DNA of 64,000 nt from Siphonodentalium dalli (Eukaryota > Mollusca > Scaphopoda > Gadilida > Siphonodentaliidae). The notes under the pieces are model-generated. The model saw only the letters and a list, made by a program, of their open reading frames with translations. It was not told the origin of the DNA and searched no databases. Below, piece by piece: positions 30,295-42,737 of this stretch. The DNA is taken from NCBI GenBank assembly GCA_032622095.1, contig CP136066.1:169146664-169210663 (forward strand). Direction: 5' to 3'. The stretch's first letter is position 1. Each line of letters begins with the position of its first letter. A program made the translations under genes and the position numbers.

Positions 30295-31670
30295 TCAAAA
30301 TCCGGTAAATACCATATAAACAAAAAGAGCCCGGGGCCGCCCTGGACCGCCCCGGCACCCCCATGGACCCGTGGACACTATATCTCGACGTTATAACGTA
30401 GCGGCATACCACACGAGGTCAACCTAGAAGATTTAACAAGCTCGATCGTATCCGGCCGGTGTTTTATTTACCCCCCCCCCCCCCACCCCCAACAATATTG
30501 ACGGCGTCTCGAAACTGTAAGCAAGACTATAGTCGTTTTTATTTACAAGCATACAATTCTCCTAGTATTGCTATGAAATAAATTGAAAGTGACTCATGTA
30601 TTAATCCCTCAGCTGGTATGTCGCTACATAATAACGTCGAGATATGGTGTCGACGGGCCCATTGGGGCGCCCGGCCTCTCACGGGCTCTTATTGTTGATA
30701 CGGTATTTCACCTGATTTTTAGGGGTTAATGACATCGGTCGTGGACGCGTCAGCGAGTCAATATTTGGATGTCACACTCAGGTGTATTGCACTACCACAG
30801 TGCACATCACCAAAATATACTGTCCGAAAATACACGAAGACGCCCGGCCTCCCCGGGCATTCTTAGCCAATATCGGCATTTGTCGGGTTAATAACACCGA
30901 CCGGAGACGATCGAGCTTGTTAAATGTTCTAGGTTGACCTCGTGGGGTATGCCGCTACGTTATAACGTCGAGATATAGTGTCTACGGGTCCATGGGGGTG
31001 GTCCCGGGCGGTCTCGGGCTCTTTATGTTTATATTGTATTTTACCGGATTTTGAGGGGTTAATAACATCGGCCGTCGACGCGTCAACGAGTCAGTATTTG
31101 GAATTCACACTCAGGTGTTATTCCACTACCACGCATCACCAAAATATACTGTCCGAAAAAACACGAAGACACCCGGGCTCTCCCGGGCTCTCTTAACCAA
31201 TATCGGCATTTGCGGAGTTAATAACACCGACCGGAGACGAGCGAGCTTGTTAAATTTTCTAGTTTGACCTCGTGTGGTATGCCGCTACGTTATAACGTCG
31301 AGATATAGTGTCCACGGGTCCATGGGGGCGGTCCCGGGCTCTTTTTGTTTATATTATATTTTACCGGATTTTGAGGGGTTAATAACATCGGCCGTGGACG
31401 CGTCAACGGGTCATTATTTGGAAGTCACACTCAGGTGGTATTGCACCACCACGTATCACCAAAATATACTGTCCGAAAACACACGAAGACACCGGGCTCC
31501 CCCGGGTTCTCTTAGCCAATATCGGCATTTGCGGGGTTAGTAACACCGGCCGGAGACGAGCGAGCGAGTAAAATCTTCTAGGTTGCCCTCAGGTGGCATG
31601 TCGCTACCTTATAACGTCGAGATATAGTGGGCGGTCCCCAGGTGGTCCCGGGTGGTAATTAGTCACACCG

Positions 31671-32071
31671 TTTAGGTCTATTCTGCACGATAGTGCAAAC
31701 CCCATCACGCTAGGAGCCATGTTGGCGGTGCGGTCGGCGGGTGTTAATTTCGGCGTTTTTGCGTACATTCCTAGCGAATTCGGCATAGCGTATGGGGTAA
31801 TTTATCCACTTCTGCTGCAGCTAGCGACTTGTCCGATCGCCCATGGATGTATATGGGTATTCACTGCATGATATAATGTCCATTTGCGTCGTCAGGCAGC
31901 CAGGGGAGGTGCCTTTTTGGATTTTGAAGTTAAGGGTTAACAGTGCCGTGTCCACTCGAGCTATCGACTTTGGAATTGGAACTTTGGTACATTCAGGTCT
32001 ATTCTGCACGATAGTGCAAACCCCATCACGCTCGGACCCCTGGGGCGGTGCGGTCGGCTTTTTGTAGGACC
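31671..32071. repeat. ~353-bp satellite, unit B copy
   Basis: Copy of 18421-18820, with two substitutions seen (CCGCTCGAG to CCACTCGAG; GGTCCGC to GGTCGGC). Confidence 0.75.
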
Positions 32072-32118
32072 GGCATCGGGTCATGGTTCCTAGGAATCCA
32101 GGTTGCTGCTCAGTCGGT

Positions 32119-32426
32119 CAGGTGCATAGCGCATTATTGATATATTATCTATATTTCGACGATAAATATAGCATTTTGGGGGTCTAGGTAAAAGGCGGAC
32201 ACATAGTGCCCAAGAGTCCCGGTCCGTCATTCAGACAGCCAGGTGCATAGCGCATTATTGATATGTTATCTATATTTCGGCGAGAAATATAGCAGTTTCT
32301 GGGTAAAAGGCGGACACGGAGTTTGTAATAGCATGTGTATACATCGTGCCCGTGAGTCTCAGACGGACAGGTGCATAGCGCATTATTGATATCTATATTT
32401 CGACGATATATATAGCTGGGTAAAAC
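32119..32426. repeat. Three ~121-128-bp tandem hairpin repeats, unit B
   Basis: Copy of 18869-19175, same three units with CAGGTGCATAGCGCATTATT starts and CTATATTT/AAATATAG stems. Confidence 0.7.
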
Positions 32427-33940
32427 ACGAATGTGTTAATACCGTTTCTATGATGGTCCCCCCCACCCCCTTTGTCGGAGAATGTAGTTACAGGCGTGTC
32501 ATATGCTAAGCCACTAAAACCGACGGTAAGCTGATTCCCAAACTACTCTAGTTCTCGTTATAGGTGTGATGTGATAAGTGACGTTAAACCTCCCACGTGC
32601 TGATTGAATCTGCTATTCAGTTTCATAATATGATCCCAGTGTCACACAAATGAGTTCAACGCCTAATTAACCAGGGGTATTGTGGAACATATTATAACAC
32701 GAATCATTAATAATAAAAAAAACTGTTATGCAACCCGTTAGTTCGAGACAGAAACAATATCACGACAAACAGTTTCCTGAAACATAATAATATATTATTT
32801 AATTAGTTCATTTAAACAATGCTTTCTATATATGATACAATAATGCATTTCTTCTTACAATATCAAGTAATGGCTGTTTCCTGTTTTAGTTCTAGAACCG
32901 ACTATTCAAAACAAAAAGCGCTTTAAACCCAATGCATTGCAAAAACGTCAGTGACCAGCTGTATAAGAAAGGTAAGATACATGTAATACAAATGTTGTGC
33001 TTCGAATGGATGCAGATTAAATCATTTTTCATTATAACTCTGCTTTTATCGATTGTTTAATGTATATGAGTTCAATTTGTTCTACAAACAGCGTAAAACA
33101 ATAAAGAGCGTTTTGTGTTCCACATGGTAAAATTGAAGAGCGTTTGTGTCTCATTGGAATATAATCAATAGTGCAGTTCAATTAAGTTGTGCTTGTTGTT
33201 GAAAAACAATGACTCGCATATATATGTCGAAAGACATCTGAAATCCAACCAACCATGCAAAAACCTGCGTTCTTCAAAACAATTCCACACTCTTTCTATG
33301 TGATGCTTCGTGATCGTGGGCATCATATGCCATGGCGATTTAGGTCAACGATTCGTTGATGTAAACATATTTTATTCCAATTCTGATACATGTGACACAT
33401 ATGAACATATATTTTGACAATATTGTATAGATAGGTGAATTGGAAAATGGATTAAATAACAAGTCCATGGACTTTTATTAAGTTTGCTCCCCAAACGATT
33501 CGTTATGCTGGAGAGCCGGATATTTCTGAGAAACACCCACGACCCAATATTACTTTTGCTCTGTCGTAATTGTCAGAAAGATAAGATCTTATTCCAGTTA
33601 CACGCCATCAACCACAGTGTGAATTATAATTCTGTAAAACAAAATACGACATACGCGTACCGGTAGGTTCGTCGAATCGCGACACTCTGGAGCTCTTCTC
33701 TAGTGAGACCACGCCCATGCGTGTTACAGGTGGTAAATTCCAGCACATTCCCGTCGAACATCTCGCGCGAAGATACGCAAACCACGCCCATATGGACACC
33801 AATTATGCAATGTTCTTTGTGATCTCACACAGACTAATGAACACGTAGCCCAATGGCCTGCTCGTGTGTGTTGTCAATCATACCAGTCCACACAATGGTC
33901 AGTTCGGCAGAATTTCATATATGGTGGTATGGATTATGGG
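32427..33940. other. Non-coding stretch of unit B
   Basis: Copy of 19176-20697 with the 8-bp deletion near 33845. No gene recognised. Confidence 0.35.
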
Positions 33941-35172
33941 TGCACTGACACATAGAACACATCATCAGAATAGCAGAAGACGTCCGACTATCCCTAGGAA
34001 AAAACTGGACAACAGGCGCAGTCTTCCTAGACGTAGAAAAAGCCTTCGACTCAGTATGGCACGACGGCCTCCGATACAAGATCAGCCACCTCAACCTTGC
34101 AAGAAAATACACACGCCTCATCTCCTCATTCCTAAAAGACCGTCAACTCAGCGTCCGCATCAACAACGAAACATCAAACCCAGTCCACCTACGCGCCGGA
34201 ACACCACAAGGATCAGTACTAAGCCCACTCCTCTTCTTAATCTACGCCAACGACCTACCCATAGACAAGAGAAACAACGTTGAAATATCACAGTTCGCCG
34301 ACGACCTAGGACTCTGGACGACTCATACAAACCCTCGAATCCTACAGAAAAGACTACAAAAGACACTCGACGACCTATCAACATGGTGCTCAAAATGGAG
34401 AATTAAACTCAACGCCAAAAAGACCCAACTCATCATATTCCACAGAAGAAAAACAACACAATCCATCGACATCAAGATAGACAACGAGACAATCCAACCA
34501 TCCAACCAAGCGATCCTACTAGGAATAACACTAGACCAGCAAATGACCTTCATCCCTCACATCAACAAGATAGCCGATAAAGCTCGAAAAAGAACAAATC
34601 TACTACGATGCCTCCTGGGAACAGACTGGGGAACCAACAGCCAAACCCTCATCAACCTCTACCAAATCTACGTCCGACCAGTCATGGAGTACGGTGCTGC
34701 CGTCCTCACAGCAGCCCCAAAGACATACATTGAAAAACTACAGAAAGTCCAAAACCTAGCCCTCCGCATCGCGCTCCGCCAACCACCATGGACACCGATC
34801 AACGCCCTCCACGACGCAGCGAACATACCTACAATCAAGCAAAGACTGACGGATCTCAGAAACATGACACTATCCCGACTAGACAACAGCCCACTCCTCC
34901 TAGAACTACAAGTCAGAAATCAACTACTCACCACGAAAAAGACAAAGTCCATCCTACAACTAGACGCAACAGACAGACCCATATAACCTCGACAGCACAT
35001 GACGACTCCACCATGCTTCCGCCGCTTTGCCTCCAACCACAGTAACCACGACAGCCACAAGATCGATCCCCATCGAACATATCAAGAAAGGGTGAAGGGA
35101 CTTGCACACTGCAGTCCGACCATCCTACCCGGCCTTCGGCCGGAAACGACTCAACAACAACTGCACTGACAC
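33941..35172 (+). mobile_element. 5'-truncated LINE with reverse transcriptase, unit B only
   Basis: The insert lies between two copies of TGCACTGACAC (33941-33951 and 35162-35172); unit A has one copy (20698-20708). This is the form expected for an 11-bp target duplication, although the word also ends the LINE 3' tails. The 3' UTR (about 34987-35161) has GGGTGAAGGGACTTGCACAC and a hairpin CCGGCC-TTC-GGCCGG like the tails that follow. Confidence 0.8.
33952..34986 (+). pseudogene. LINE reverse transcriptase fragment (Jockey/CR1-like)
   Basis: Open without interruption for 344 codons to TAA at 34986, but with no start because the element is 5'-truncated. Reverse-transcriptase motifs appear in order: FLDVEKAFDSVWHDGL (first catalytic Asp), AGTPQGSVLSPLLFLIYAND, ISQFADDLGLWT (the ADD box) and KLNAKKTQLIIF. 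A thumb/connection follows with LLGITLDQQMTF and PVMEYGAAVLTAAP. The intact catalytic motifs and absence of stops indicate a young insertion. Codon use is C-rich, unlike the AT-rich surroundings. It lacks the N-terminal endonuclease, so it cannot move on its own. Confidence 0.9.
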
Positions 35173-35529
35173 CGTCAACCAAGCCAACCAACAGCCAAAT
35201 CCAACAGCCTCGACTCCTCCACCACGCTTCCACTGCTTTGCCTCCAAATACAACAGCCTCAACAACCGATTTTCATCGAAGAATTAAAGAAAGGGTGAAG
35301 GGAACTGCACAATGCATTCCGACCATCCTAACCGGCCTGCGGCCGGAAACTACACTACACGGGTGCACTGACAAGGGTGAAGGGAACTGCACAATGCATT
35401 CCGACCATCCTAACCGGCCTGCGGCCGGAAACTACACAACAAGGGTGCACTGACAGAACTGTGAAGGGACCTGCAAAATGCAGTCCGACCATCCAACCCG
35501 GCCTTCGACTGGAAACGAGTCGACTGCAG
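35162..35529. repeat. Array of LINE 3' tails, unit B
   Basis: Copy of 20698-21065 directly downstream of the LINE insert. TGCACTGACA is at 35162, 35364 and 35446. Confidence 0.7.
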
Positions 35530-36993
35530 TGGCAGTAAGATACAGTGTGCGTCCAGACTTATGTGTGTGTTTTACATGTTCGTGTAGACATTCTATAATA
35601 TAGGACGTTAGAGAATAATAATGTGCGATGATGTTCAATAAGGTGCGATAATGTTCAATAATGATGTATATACAGTTAATATCTCACAGTTTGGAAGATA
35701 CCTTCCGGATTCGTTGAACTAGAAATATCAACTGACATTGACGCTGAAACTTTCTGATTTTCGTCGGGATCCGGTGATGGCGCAAAACAAAAGTGTGATT
35801 TGTAGCCGAGATAACGTTGACTTCAGTGCGTTGGGTGTCCAGGACTCATAACAGGTAAGTGGTCTCCAAACCATCGAAATTGTTTTTTTCTTATACATGT
35901 ACATGTATGCCGTTCTCATTTGTTAAGGTGCCACAACCTTTCGGGAACGAGCACATATGTAGTAAGTTTATACATTTCGCAATCGAATTGCCTTTCCACA
36001 CACCCTATGTTAAACCGTTTAGCAGATCATTTTAGTTCGTGGTATGTCAAAGACTTCGAACAGGACAGGGGTCCGAAAAACAGTGAAATTCGCCTTTCAT
36101 ATCTGCCAGCGATTAATTCAAAGTATCCCAGACTCCCATGATTCGGGAACCTGATTTATCTCGTTACATCACATTTGTGAACGTTTTTTTTTATTATCTA
36201 CCGCTTTTGCGATACCGGAACACTATTGTTGTTTTTTGTTGGGGACACGTTTTTATTATCTACCGCTTTTGTTGGGATACAGGAGCATGAACGCTATTTA
36301 TTAGAGCATGTCCTTTTTTCTGGACTGAGAACAATTCGAACATGTTAAAACTTCCTCTTTTGGATCTCTCACTTGTTGTTGTTTTTGTTGCGGACATGGT
36401 TTCATTGGACCAAGATATCAATTGAATATATCTCTACCTTAGACGTGATTGGTTGTTCTGACGCTTTGGTCGAATGCTATCCACGATCAGACATGGGAAG
36501 TTGTGTTCTGCATCCATTGAAATTTTCAGACAATTTGGTCTCATTGAGCTGGGACGAGCTGGCCCGTTTCCAAAATATTATATAATATGTATAACATTGA
36601 TTGATGCACAACATACAGCCGCCTGGGTATCTATTACACACATCTTTATTATTCGGTATCATCTGACTGCAGCCACGGGCTCAATCTATTTCCAGTCGGC
36701 ATTCATATTCACACATGCAGTCTCATTGGTAAGAGATGCAAACTATTGTCACACAAGCTGTGAATCTGGCCAAAGTTGGATTATATTACTGAAGTCGGAT
36801 TGCATAATTATGTAGAATAGTATCGAATTTCGTTTTGTATTGATCATATGTACTGACCAGCCTAACATTTATTATACTTACCCGAAATTTGGTTATTATT
36901 ATACTTACCAGATTCTTTGGTTTGGGTCTTATTGGCTCGGGTGGCGTTTCTAGTTGGACGAATTTGGGACATCTGGTTATCGCCCATATTTTC
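35530..36993. other. Non-coding stretch of unit B
   Basis: Copy of 21066-22529; no gene recognised. Confidence 0.35.
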
Positions 36994-38239
36994 GATGGTC
37001 ACTAAAAAGAGTACCCCGGCCCCGACTCGGAGAAAATGTGTACTCGGAAGATATATGTTGCATATATTTTCTACTTTATGGAAAAACAAATTTCTTTTGC
37101 TAAATTATATGCTACTATGCCAATTTATTCAATATATGATAAAAATTTTACCGAAAAAATTACTAACATACTTTTTAATAGCATTTTTACTTCGAAAACA
37201 CACTAAAAAGTGTACTCCAGGAAAAAGTGTACCCGAGCTAAATCTTGAATTTCACGCTTCACTATCCACTTCACAAACATTAAATGTTGTACAATACTCG
37301 TAACAGGTCGTAGAAATATATTGGTGATATGAATTAATTATTTTATGCAGTGAAACATATTCAATTCTCACATTTGCCGTGGTGTCAACAAATGTCATAC
37401 TCCGGCCCGACGCCGACTCGGGGGAAATTGTGTACTCGGAAGACATATGATATAATTGTATCACTATTATACGAATAATTTATTATTTCAACGTCGGGGT
37501 TTTTAAATTCAGTGTCTTTTGGTTCATTTTAACTCCCCTCATCCTTTATCTGGGCTTGGGACCAGCAGACTTCGTGGAAGTCAGGCGGATTTAAAGTTTT
37601 TGTTTTTGTTTTTGTCTTTTTTTTTAAAGACACATGTATCATCGAACTGTTACACGTTATAAGTTATACTATGCTGGGAGTACCAGCTAGAGTTCTCATT
37701 ACTGAACATCGGAGGACAAGAATAACAGCAAGAGCTTTAAATATATTCTACGGGAAAAGTGTTACTTTAAAACATCATAACTACCGTCAGTGGTAGATTA
37801 CATAAAGATAAATTTTAGGGATTACTCTATATAGGCCTAGTACTCTTAAGGAGAAAGCGTGTGGCCCTGAAAAGGCCCTTTTTAATCTTGGTTTAGACTT
37901 TCATCTTCATCTGAAATGATAAAATTGAACACGATTAATAGCTCCACCTGAAATTAAACGTGAAATTAACATTGTTTTAATACTATAAACAGGCTTATCA
38001 TTATAATGACATGATCATATTCTTACTGATGTCTTGCTCGTTTTCCGATATTTTTTACCAATTAAGGATGTCCACGTTCAGCGCGGGTCACTAACGGTGA
38101 CTCGATCCGAGGTGAGTTGGGCATCAGTAGAATTACACTAGTCTGACTACACGTCAATAGAACCATGCAGTCACATGTGTATGATTCATCATGTCATTAT
38201 ACCATACATCATAGCAATAAGGCTGAGTTATCATTTAAT

Positions 38240-39616
38240 TCAAACGGAACAGCTCTTGCATTTATAATTATTTGGATCACTTGTACATATATGGTGAACC
38301 CATGTATCACATTCTTCTGCAGAACATTCTACCATGTCATCGAATATATTAGGCAAACGGCATGTGGATGCTGACAATTTGTTATTAAATGCACTATCAT
38401 ACAGTCTAACTTGGCCGTCACTTTTTTTTGTTGAGAGTACCCAGTGGCTGGTTCCGGTGTGGTGTATTTGGGCACTGCGCTCACCTGTTGGCTGGAATCT
38501 CAAGCTGTAGTTCCATTTTTCATTCGCATCATCATAAACTGGAGCTAACCCAGTATGGAACTGTTCTTTTGTTATCTGCATGGCGAAGTTGACTATCTCG
38601 CTGCATAATTCCTCGTTGTTTACTATTTTGTTACGGTGCGACTGTCTCAGAAATTGTTGGCCGTTTTTAATCCAGATTGAGTCTACATCTTCCACATACT
38701 TACTAGAATCTTCTGGTCCTGTTGTCTGGTCGATTGTTTCTTCCGCTATGACCGAAAGATCGATAACTGTGTTCTTTACAGCACTTCCAAACTTCTCAAC
38801 TTTTTCTTTGATTTTGCTGCCGAATGTTTTTTCCTGATTCACTTGTGTCGGGCATCGGTGTTGAACAAAGTGGAGTTGCAATGATAGAATCTGGTGCAGG
38901 TTTGACACACCTCTCAACGTCTTCTTTGTCGCAAGGACGTGGGCATTCTTGTTTGGTTTCTTTCTGTTATTTCTCGTCAATTGTGTTAGGTTGTATACTT
39001 TCGGCATATTATTGTCGTCATCGCACTTCATTCCAACACTCAACTTGGCAGCCACGATGTGCCAACAAATACCCAAGGCAGGACATACACATTTTTCGTT
39101 AGGGAACAATGTCACTGTATATTTATCACCTTTTGACCCATTGACGACAAACGCACCCGCTTGTGGACAACTGAACACGTTGTTTTGGTCTACTGCGCGT
39201 TGGGCGAGAGCATGTTGTGAGGAGATCGGCCTAATGTGTACATCGTCTTCAGCATCTGTTGATTCTTCTTCGTCTTCTGAATCGCGCGTTTGTTGTTTTG
39301 CTGATATTGTGTGTTTCATTTGTCCTTTTACGAAGGCGACAATATCAGCTGGCTTGATTATATCGTCGGGCATCACAACTGTCTCTGGGTCTCGAATGTG
39401 GTGTCTATGTTGTGTTTTTAGTTCATAGTCCCCGACATCACAGAAACCTCTCATCAGTTCAAGCACATGAAACTTTTGTAAGAAATGAAGTGCCAGAACA
39501 ACCGAGTCCATAGGCACTTGCTTCCAATCTAATAGATCCTTGTACACATAGTTGAATCCTTTGTTTGTTATTCCAGAATGATGGTTATATATCCCAAGTT
39601 CTTCCAGAACAAACCT
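38240..39616 (-). pseudogene. MULE transposase, C-terminal part, copy B
   Basis: Matches 23777-25153, including the upstream TGA, SWIM finger, truncated Ulp1-like domain and PHD-like tail. Two amino-acid changes are seen: Cys to Tyr in the DSSK-C-VEDVD segment and Glu to Lys in LSTKESDG. Both are single-base changes. Confidence 0.8.
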
Positions 39617-40852
39617 TCAGCAATGCTCTTGGATGGACTGCTTTATGTTGGCATTGCAATGTTCGAGGAAGGATGCACTCCAGTTGACACTTAATGCTGC
39701 TACCATATCGTCAAACTCTTGTTGAGTTTCGCAACGGAGAAGACTGTAAATATCAGTGCAATAGACAGCCACATCATCACCTTTACCGCCGTGCTTTCGC
39801 ACCCAAACTTTTATGTCACTCTTTATATGGTTCCAACAGAAGACGAGCTTTGCGTTTGGAACAAAATTGGATATCGCATTTGAGAAGGCACTTTCTCTGT
39901 CCGTAATTATTATTGGTCGTCCGGTGGTCATGTGTGGAACAGCAGCAACCATTTCTCTCCAGAAAGTGTCGTGAGTTTTCTGTGTTTTTCGTTCGTGTAT
40001 GATAAATGACACTGGGAAGCACATCTTTCCTTTGAAAAATGGATGTTTCACTACCAGTGCCGAAACGAAAAAGTCACCAAGATTGAATGTAGTATCATAC
40101 GACAATACAACTATCTCGTCGCCACCTGCTGCTAAGAGGCGATTTAACTCAATTAGAATGTCTTTGTCTGCAACAACAAGTCTAAGCTCTGGGTATACTG
40201 AATATTCTAAAACAAAACTATCAAGTGAATAGGCGAGCACAAGTGTATTGTACGCCGCATCGTGTGATATTTTCCTCTCTTTTGTAGCTAAATAGCGCCG
40301 ATTTTCTACCTGCTTTCTATTTTTTGCATTCTTGATACCTTGTTCTGCTATTGTGATGTTGGATGCGGTCACGCTGTCTCTGTATATCTTGGCTGGCTCA
40401 CGGTCTACACTCTGCGATTTCAAAGACGACAGCGTTGATTTTAACGTTCGCTTGTGTGGCTGTTCTGTCTGTTTCGCATTTCCATGTGGGCGATCGACGT
40501 AAACTGTCTCGTCGCCTATGTAGTGGACCAATGCCAATTCGTCATGCAGAGAGTTGTAGATTACACGTTTAAAACGTGTGTCGCCGACAGCATCTTTAGC
40601 GGAGCCTTTTATTCTATAATCACGACGAATCATTACAGGGTCGTTTTTTGGAACTCTTTTACCGCCTTTGTTCACCCACATGTACTGGTCACATGTTGCA
40701 TCTTGTTGGCTATTGAGTAGATATATCTCACCACCTCGAGGTTTTAATGGCGGCGTCGCAGAGACATTTTCTAAGGATGGATTCTTTAAAATCTCGATAA
40801 CTTCACGGAAATCTAATAGATCTCTCCTTGTGTCATATATAGACACAGTCAT
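39617..40852 (-). CDS. MULE transposase, N-terminal part with DDE core, copy B
   Basis: The 411-codon product is identical to that of 25154-26389, with the same Asp253, Asp318 and Cys339/His342 and the same TGA end. Everything inferred for copy A applies; lack of any difference over 1.2 kb argues for a recent duplication or a haplotype duplicate. Confidence 0.85.
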   Translation of the reverse strand: MTVSIYDTRRDLLDFREVIEILKNPSLENVSATPPLKPRGGEIYLLNSQQDATCDQYMWVNKGGKRVPKNDPVMIRRDYRIKGSAKDAVGDTRFKRVIYNSLHDELALVHYIGDETVYVDRPHGNAKQTEQPHKRTLKSTLSSLKSQSVDREPAKIYRDSVTASNITIAEQGIKNAKNRKQVENRRYLATKERKISHDAAYNTLVLAYSLDSFVLEYSVYPELRLVVADKDILIELNRLLAAGGDEIVVLSYDTTFNLGDFFVSALVVKHPFFKGKMCFPVSFIIHERKTQKTHDTFWREMVAAVPHMTTGRPIIITDRESAFSNAISNFVPNAKLVFCWNHIKSDIKVWVRKHGGKGDDVAVYCTDIYSLLRCETQQEFDDMVAALSVNWSASFLEHCNANIKQSIQEHC

Positions 40853-41033
40853 TGTAACAGTATATTAAATTTGAATATACTTGATAAGGATTTACGTGCG
40901 TACCCACGCTTAGCCTGAGCGGTAAACAATTGAAAATAATTAGCACTTACTTGGGAGCAAACTTGTCGCTGCCTACCAGGTTCGCTGTCGAGTCACGAAT
41001 GATGATGATAAACTTGATAATGACGACTGGGTG

Positions 41034-41042
41034 TTTTATATA
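41034..41042 (-). promoter_or_regulatory. TATA box of the MULE transposase, copy B
   Basis: TATATAAAA, 182 bp upstream of the ATG at 40852, as in copy A. Confidence 0.45.
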
Positions 41043-41863
41043 GAGAAATGTTTCTAACGAAAGATTAAATGTAACATATTTTAGTGAAACAAAATGTAAT
41101 ATGAGTGACTATATAACACCAAACGACAGGGCGAATTACGACATATCAAACTTGTCACATAGGGCCTTCATAATGTGTTTTATTGGGTAAACAATCATGC
41201 ATGTGCTGACAGAAGTATAAGAGAATACGAAAGCAAACCTTATGCGTGATAGATTATAAACGTGAAATTCAAGATTTAGCTCGGGTACACTTTTTCCTGG
41301 AGTACACTTTTTAGTGTGTTTTCGAAGTAAAAATGCTATTAAAAAGTATGTTAGTAATTTTTTCGGTAAATTTTTTATCACATATTGAATAAATTGGCAT
41401 AGTAGCATATAATTTAGCAAAAGATATGTAACATATATCTTCCGAGTACACATTTTCTCCGAGTCGGAGCCGGGGCCGGAGTACACTTTTTAGTGACCAT
41501 CCATATTTTCCTCTACAGTAGTTGCCCTTGTTGACTTGACCACGTTGTCGAGACCTTGATGTTTTATGTCCAGCCTATACAGCTTTTTGAAACTACACGA
41601 AATAAGCCGATATAGGGATTATTTGAATCTGAATTAAGCTCTATGTGAACCTAAATGGGACATACGAACAGTCGTATATCAATTTATTTCAACTCGAAAT
41701 AAGCTCATGAAAAGTCAGAATTTAATATACTTGTTTCGTCAACACGACGTACCAGATGAACGCTCTTTATAATGTGTTTTCACTGCGACCCGCGCCATTC
41801 AACGAAATGACGGATAAAAGTCCTGTCTGGAGCTTATTTCAGAATAAAATGATTTTCTTTATT

Positions 41864-42177
41864 TACGAATGGGTGGTATTGGACTAAGTTCTCAACTTGT
41901 TGAACATGATATGCAAGGTTGCGGCGATTTCCTTCAACGTTGTCGTTTTTTATCTCTTGTTGATATTTGATGTTCTGCACTTGATTTCGGGCCTTGGGGC
42001 TGAGTAGACATCTTCTTCCTCGTTGACCAGTTTTCGATATACTTGATGTGGCTGTCGATGCTTGTTTTTGTCCATTTTGTCCATAGCTGCTTTAGGCATC
42101 CTGACATAATCCGCAGACAGTTTAGTACTGTTCCCATGTGGCGCTGCTCCCGGAAATTTACCGATATATTCAATCAT
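41864..42177 (-). pseudogene. Diverged MULE-type N-terminal fragment, unit B
   Basis: Copy of 27401-27714 with the same PHGN and HPFV segments and the same frameshift, so the damage predates the duplication. Confidence 0.5.
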
Positions 42178-42649
42178 TGCACGTTTCTTGATTGACAGGT
42201 ACTCGTGATCGATCCAAGTTATTCTTGTTGTTTGGCAACGGTTGTCCGGTTATCGGCGGTTTAGATTCTCCAGTGATTAAATCAGTGTAAATTTTCGAAA
42301 TATCAGCATCATTGTCATACTTTCTGTTTGGCAACGGTTGTCCGGTTATCGGTGGTGTAGATTCTACAGTGATTAAATCATTGTCATTGTTCGAAATATC
42401 AGCATCGTTGTCACGTGCAACAAGTATAAAAATTGGTAGAATCGCTGGTAGAATCGTCACTGAGTCCCTCAACTATATATATATTGTTGTGTCAAAATCG
42501 TTGTCAATATAAACGATTGGTGCTACAATCGTTGTATCGATGGACGGAACGAAACGTACTCCTCTGGTCACTGGTCGGTTGGCTGGTTGGGGCGTAGGAT
42601 ATTCCGGTTTTTCCAGTATTGTTGGATCAATGACTTGTGGCGTAGACAT
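42170..42649 (-). CDS. ORF with duplicated 32-residue segment, unit B
   Basis: Copy of 27707-28186 with the same internal TAG in the (TA)n run and the same two PPITGQPLPN units. Unrecognised. Confidence 0.35.
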
Positions 42650-42737
42650 GTTGCTCGGCTTGTCCTTATTTTGCAGAACGACGAAGTGAGTGATATAATA
42701 ATGTCCCTAAAAAGAAAGATATATTACATTTGAGATT

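Larger units (their letters stand above)
28515..31670. mobile_element. Foldback DNA transposon, copy B, interrupted by a LINE
   Basis: Same termini and 8-bp TTTAGGTC duplication as copy A (28507-28514 and 31671-31678). The left arm is split at 29118/30295 by the LINE fragment. The loop poly-C is C14 here versus C12 in copy A. Confidence 0.8.
36994..41501 (-). mobile_element. Mutator-like element (MULE), copy B
   Basis: Same element as 22530-27038, with the 9-bp CATATTTTC duplication at 36985-36993 and 41502-41510. One A is lost in the left terminal repeat. Because the flanking duplications and flanks are also the same, this copy arose by segmental duplication and not by transposition. Confidence 0.9.
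28280..42737. repeat. Segmental tandem duplication, unit B (about 14.46 kb)
   Basis: Second copy of 16208-28274, enlarged by a 1176-bp LINE piece (29119-30294) and a 1221-bp LINE piece (33952-35161 plus one 11-bp repeat). The offset to unit A is 12072 before the first insert, about 13250 after it, and 14463-14464 after the second. The right border is at ACATTTGAGATT|ACAAATAATAC. Confidence 0.9.

Noticed and set aside
36994-41501. MULE copy B considered as an independent transposition
   Set aside because: Flanks, target duplication and the neighbouring elements are the same as in copy A, so it was carried by the segmental duplication.
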